From Nitrososphaerota archaeon (GTDB lineage Archaea; Thermoproteota; Nitrososphaeria; Nitrososphaerales; Gagatemarchaeaceae): 7,057 bases of DNA. The notes under the pieces are model-generated. The model saw only the letters and a list, made by a program, of their open reading frames with translations. It had not been told where the DNA came from and ran no database searches. The DNA lies in contig VBPQ01000087.1 in assembly GCA_005877185.1 (NCBI GenBank), positions 1-7,057 of the forward strand, read 5' to 3'. Positions within the stretch are counted from its first letter, which is position 1. Each line of letters begins with the position of its first letter. A program made the position numbers and the translations under genes. Positions 5,324-7,057 of this stretch are shown one piece after another.

Positions 5324-5692
5324 ATGTCTTACGTCTACGAAGTCGGCGCCATCAACTTCTTCAACCTCAGCGAAGCCGAGAGGAACTCAGTACTTGCCGC
5401 ATTCGCCGCGGCCCTCCAGCAGCTCAGTTCCGCAGTGTTCTTCCACGTCAAGCTGGACAAGATGACCGTCATCGAGGGAAACGGCGAACGGATACTCTTT
5501 AGCAGCCGGGGGGTGATCGCAACAATCTACCCGAACGCTGGCGAGATCGTTCTCACGAACGGCCCGACCTTGGCTTTCCCGCAGTGCACCATCGAGATTC
5601 CGATACCGGACTACGGATTCAGCCTCAGTGGCGACGGACTCTTCGCCTACGGAACAGTAATGCTCTACCCGAACGGCATCTGCTCCGAGTGA
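5324..5692 (+). CDS. Protein of unknown function, 122 residues; weak resemblance to a VirB4/HerA N-terminal domain
   Basis: ATG 5324 begins MSYVYEVGAINFFNLSEAER and follows the previous stop by 32 bases; the frame is open from 5201 but the part before 5324 overlaps the upstream gene and does not look coding. The first half, with INFFNLSEAERNSVLAAF, an Ala/Leu helix and then a strand FFHVKLDKM, recalls the strand-helix-strand module at the N-terminus of VirB4/TraC and HerA-type ATPases. The second half is strand-rich (ILFSSRGVIATIYP, CTIEIPIPDYGF). There is no Walker A or B motif, so if related it is only the accessory domain, and the resemblance may be chance. It is probably the second gene of a two-gene transcript that ends at the T-run near 5758. 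Confidence 0.7.
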   Translation: MSYVYEVGAINFFNLSEAERNSVLAAFAAALQQLSSAVFFHVKLDKMTVIEGNGERILFSSRGVIATIYPNAGEIVLTNGPTLAFPQCTIEIPIPDYGFSLSGDGLFAYGTVMLYPNGICSE

Positions 5693-5728
5693 ACCTGCCA
5701 CGTTTGGAGGTCACGATTCCATCTGGCT

Positions 5729-5768
5729 GAGAAATAGCCTGAGTGACCGCACACGAATTTTTTGGCGA
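5729..5768 (+). repeat. Direct repeat flanking the CdvB gene, copy 1
   Basis: Forty bases that match 6512-6549 with three substitutions and two single-base gaps. The shared core is ATAGCC-x-GAGTGACCGC followed by CACGA and a T6 run. This copy lies between the end of the two-gene cluster and the stop of the convergent CdvB gene. Confidence 0.7.
5754..5764 (+). terminator. Possible T-run terminator after the two-gene cluster
   Basis: A run of six T (5758-5763) lies about 65 bases after the stop at 5692. Archaeal transcription often ends at such T tracts. The T-run belongs to the direct repeat, so it may have another role. Confidence 0.35.
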
Positions 5769-5778
5769 CAGCTTCTGG

Positions 5779-6423
5779 CTAGACGGCTAGGCCTTCCTCT
5801 TCCTCGGTACGCTGAGGAACGGCGGGCACCTCTGGGAATTGGGCGGCCATCCTTTCTGACGCTACCGATGCCGCCTCCTCCAGCACCTGCTCGGCCTCGC
5901 TGTTGGCAGCCTGGAAGTTCAACGAAGTTCCACCGATTGTTCCAGCCTCCACCAGGGTCGAGCTCAGCAGAGAGGATATCTCGTTAAGTTCACCCTGGGC
6001 CTTTGGCATGATCGAGACCAGCCCTTGTCCGACCCGTTTCACAACAGTCACGGTCGGCAAGAGTGTCGAGACCACATCACCGAGGTCTGTTATCGTGCCC
6101 AGCCTGAGCGATACCTGTTCGAGCGCGAGCTTGGCGCCGACCACTGTCATCCCCACCTTCCTCATTTCTGTGAGCTCATTGGCGTACATGGCCGCATGGT
6201 CCTTGTCCCCTTTCTGGAGACTTGCCACAATCTTGCGGAACATCTCGCCGTCCCTTGACTTGATTCGTGCCTCGGCATTGTCGAGCCTGGCGATCAGGGC
6301 GGAGATTTCCCTGCTAGCGCGGTCAATGTGGAGCTTCACTGGCGGGGAGTTCCTCATCAGATTCCTAAGCTCACGACTGCTCTTGTCTTCTTTCTTCTGC
6401 CAGTTCTTCGAGAAACCGGACAT
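5779..6423 (-). CDS. cdvB: CdvB-family ESCRT-III-like protein
   Basis: Archaeal ESCRT-III (Snf7-type) protein, which polymerises on membranes in Cdv-based cell division and vesicle budding. The 214 residues have the family layout: a basic N-terminus (KNWQKKEDKSSRELRN), a long charged helical hairpin (about 30-110: REISALIARLDNAEARIKSR, then ELTEMRKVGMTVVGAKLALE), the hallmark segment QVSLRLGTITDLGDVVSTLLP (about 103-125), SIMPKAQGELNEISSLLSSTLVEAG (about 138-163), and FQAANSEAEQVLEEAASVASERMAAQFP near the C-terminus. It ends in an acidic tail (EEEEGLAV); I see no broken winged-helix domain for CdvA binding, so it resembles the shorter CdvB paralogues. No cdvA or cdvC is nearby. A TATA-like CATTTAGA at 6449-6456 places transcription start next to the ATG, implying a leaderless message. 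The plus-strand frame at 5903-6490 is its shadow. Confidence 0.9.
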   Translation of the reverse strand: MSGFSKNWQKKEDKSSRELRNLMRNSPPVKLHIDRASREISALIARLDNAEARIKSRDGEMFRKIVASLQKGDKDHAAMYANELTEMRKVGMTVVGAKLALEQVSLRLGTITDLGDVVSTLLPTVTVVKRVGQGLVSIMPKAQGELNEISSLLSSTLVEAGTIGGTSLNFQAANSEAEQVLEEAASVASERMAAQFPEVPAVPQRTEEEEGLAV

Positions 6424-6448
6424 TCACCGTATTTGTCGGTGGTTAGGT

Positions 6449-6456
6449 TCTAAATG
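6449..6456 (-). promoter_or_regulatory. TATA-like promoter of the CdvB gene
   Basis: The minus strand reads CATTTAGA, centred about 30 bases before the ATG at 6423. This is the spacing expected for a leaderless archaeal transcript. No Shine-Dalgarno match precedes the ATG, which agrees. Confidence 0.4.
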
Positions 6457-6500
6457 GCGAGAACTGTATTCTGTCTGGCTTTTTGGGTAGTTTTTCGTAC

Positions 6501-6526
6501 TAATAGCCCTCGAGTAATAGCCCGAG
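6501..6526 (+). repeat. Short tandem duplication TAATAGCCC(TC)GAG
   Basis: TAATAGCCCTCGAG (6501-6514) is followed at once by TAATAGCCCGAG (6515-6526), two units differing by a 2-base deletion. The second unit belongs to the repeat shared with 5729-5768, where the related AAATAGCCTGAG occurs only once. Confidence 0.6.
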
Positions 6527-6549
6527 TGACCGCGCACGATTTTTTGCGA
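6512..6549 (+). repeat. Direct repeat flanking the CdvB gene, copy 2
   Basis: Matches 5729-5768 at 35 of 40 aligned positions, in the same orientation and 783 bases away, with the CdvB gene and its promoter between the copies. Includes the same T6 run (6540-6545) although no plus-strand gene ends nearby, so the repeat is not explained as a simple terminator. Confidence 0.7.
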
Positions 6550-6746
6550 TTCCCTAAAGAGATGCTACAGACTTGCCTTTGCAGCTGGGAAGGACGGACT
6601 CGATTTCGGATACCCGGCCTCAAAGAAGGATCTTACAGACGGATCTATTCCTTGGGTTGGAGAAGACTTCCGAACCCTGTGGTGCATTCATACTCCTGGG
6701 TGAACCGGTTGCTGTCTCGGACGGGAAAGTGCAGGGGCGGCTGCGG

Positions 6747-6805
6747 GCCGGGGATTTGAACCCGTAAGGCGTTAGGGCATTGGTATCGCCGGGGATTTGC
6801 ACCCG
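6747..6805 (-). repeat. Two tRNA T-arm-like repeats (18 bp, one mismatch)
   Basis: GCCGGGGATTTGAACCCG (6747-6764) and GCCGGGGATTTGCACCCG (6788-6805) differ at one base and lie 41 bases apart. On the minus strand they read CGGGTTCAAATCC and CGGGTGCAAATCC, the first a good match to the tRNA T-loop consensus GTTCRANNC. The stem closing is imperfect and no anticodon arm or matching acceptor could be built, so these are tRNA-like fragments rather than a functional tRNA. They sit directly beside the duplicated tRNA-Glu end. Confidence 0.5.
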
Positions 6806-6816
6806 AAGATTATTAT

Positions 6817-6855
6817 TCCCGCCCGGGGCATGAAACCTACGAGTTTGGCTCCCCC
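6817..6855 (+). repeat. Right copy of tRNA-Glu 3'-end direct repeat (candidate attR)
   Basis: TCCCGCCCGGGGCAT (6817-6831) is identical to the last 14 bases of the tRNA-Glu gene plus one, and the match continues as AAACCTACG and GTT to 6845 with two mismatches in 29 bases. No anticodon or D-arm precedes it, so it is only the tRNA 3' end. It marks the far border of a possible element of about 3.8 kb. Confidence 0.55.
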
Positions 6856-6934
6856 CTATCTAGAGCCAAGGAGAACAACTCATCTGAAATCAACAGCCTT
6901 TGATATACTCGTCACCTTTACTGCGGCGCAGAGT

Positions 6935-7057
6935 ATGAAGCTACACTCAGGAAACTTCGATTGGTTGTGTAAGCCCAAAAAGACGAATTACCGAGGGTGC
7001 CGGATACGTAGCGTTTTGAGTCCTGAGACAACCCCTTCAGCGACTGCTCATGTCTGC
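6935..7057 (+). CDS. Possible gene start, open to the window end
   Basis: ATG 6935 opens 41 codons without a stop to the last base. A TATA-like GATATACT at 6902-6909 lies about 30 bases upstream, right for a leaderless archaeal message. The peptide (MKLHSGNFDWLCKPKKTNYR...) has no recognisable motif and an unremarkable composition, so it may be chance. Confidence 0.2.
   Translation, partial: MKLHSGNFDWLCKPKKTNYRGCRIRSVLSPETTPSATAHVC

Larger units (their letters stand above)
6424..6934. other. Non-coding stretch with repeats and tRNA-like fragments
   Basis: No convincing gene. The stretch holds the CdvB promoter, a T-rich segment, the second CdvB-flanking repeat with a short tandem duplication, two T-arm-like repeats and the duplicated tRNA-Glu 3' end. 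A plus-strand frame at 6573-6767 has a few protein-like residues (EPCGAFILLGEPVAVSDG) but no good start, and runs into the T-arm-like repeat, so it is at most a remnant. Confidence 0.5.

Noticed and set aside
5903..6490. Long plus-strand reading frame of 195 codons
   Set aside because: It lies opposite the CdvB gene; its peptide is a Ser/Leu-rich antisense product with no family likeness, while the minus strand encodes clear ESCRT-III motifs.
6740..6830. A complete minus-strand tRNA gene
   Set aside because: Only T-arm-like sequence is convincing; no paired acceptor, D-arm and seven-base anticodon loop could be assembled.
1..7057. CRISPR array or insertion sequence
   Set aside because: No regularly spaced repeats, transposase motifs or terminal inverted repeats were seen.

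Overview
The window looks like chromosomal DNA of a GC-rich archaeon, most likely of the Nitrososphaeria/Thaumarchaeota lineage. The main reasons are an ESCRT-III-like Cdv protein typical of that lineage, a secreted HxH/HTHD-type protein of a kind I associate with it, an A-type ATP synthase proteolipid with a cleavable leader, archaeal TATA boxes just upstream of genes, several non-ATG or leaderless starts, and a tRNA gene without an encoded CCA. The assignment rests on recognising protein families by eye; no search was run.

Left part (1-2752, core-like): three minus-strand genes, each with its own TATA-like promoter, encode the ATP synthase K/c subunit (84-407), a compact polyprenyl diphosphate synthase of the GGPP type (459-1271) and a stand-alone response-regulator receiver (1477-1878). 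Divergent from the receiver, and sharing a palindromic TATA region, is an unrecognised 241-residue protein (2027-2752).

Middle and right (2892-6855, accessory-like): a tRNA-Glu(TTC) gene carries about 30 extra bases in its D-loop. The last 14 bases of this tRNA plus the next 15 recur at 6817-6845 with only two mismatches. This is the pattern left when an integrative element inserts in a tRNA gene, and would define an element of about 3.8 kb. Inside it are a short integrase-tail-like fragment directly after the tRNA, a small minus-strand protein, a membrane-anchored extracellular histidine-rich protein, an AT-richer stretch with a frameshifted minus-strand gene remnant, a two-gene plus-strand cluster of unknown proteins (the second resembles, weakly, the N-terminal domain of VirB4/HerA-type ATPases), and an intact CdvB-family gene. 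The CdvB gene is itself flanked by a 40-bp direct repeat. No intact integrase or replication gene is visible, so the element would be decayed, satellite-like or not an element at all.

The last 630 bases hold no convincing gene. They contain the second copy of the CdvB-flanking repeat, two 18-bp tRNA T-arm-like repeats on the minus strand, the duplicated tRNA-Glu end, and a possible gene start running off the window. The features most worth checking are the expanded tRNA D-loop, the tRNA-bounded segment carrying a cell-division-type gene, and the repeats around that gene.
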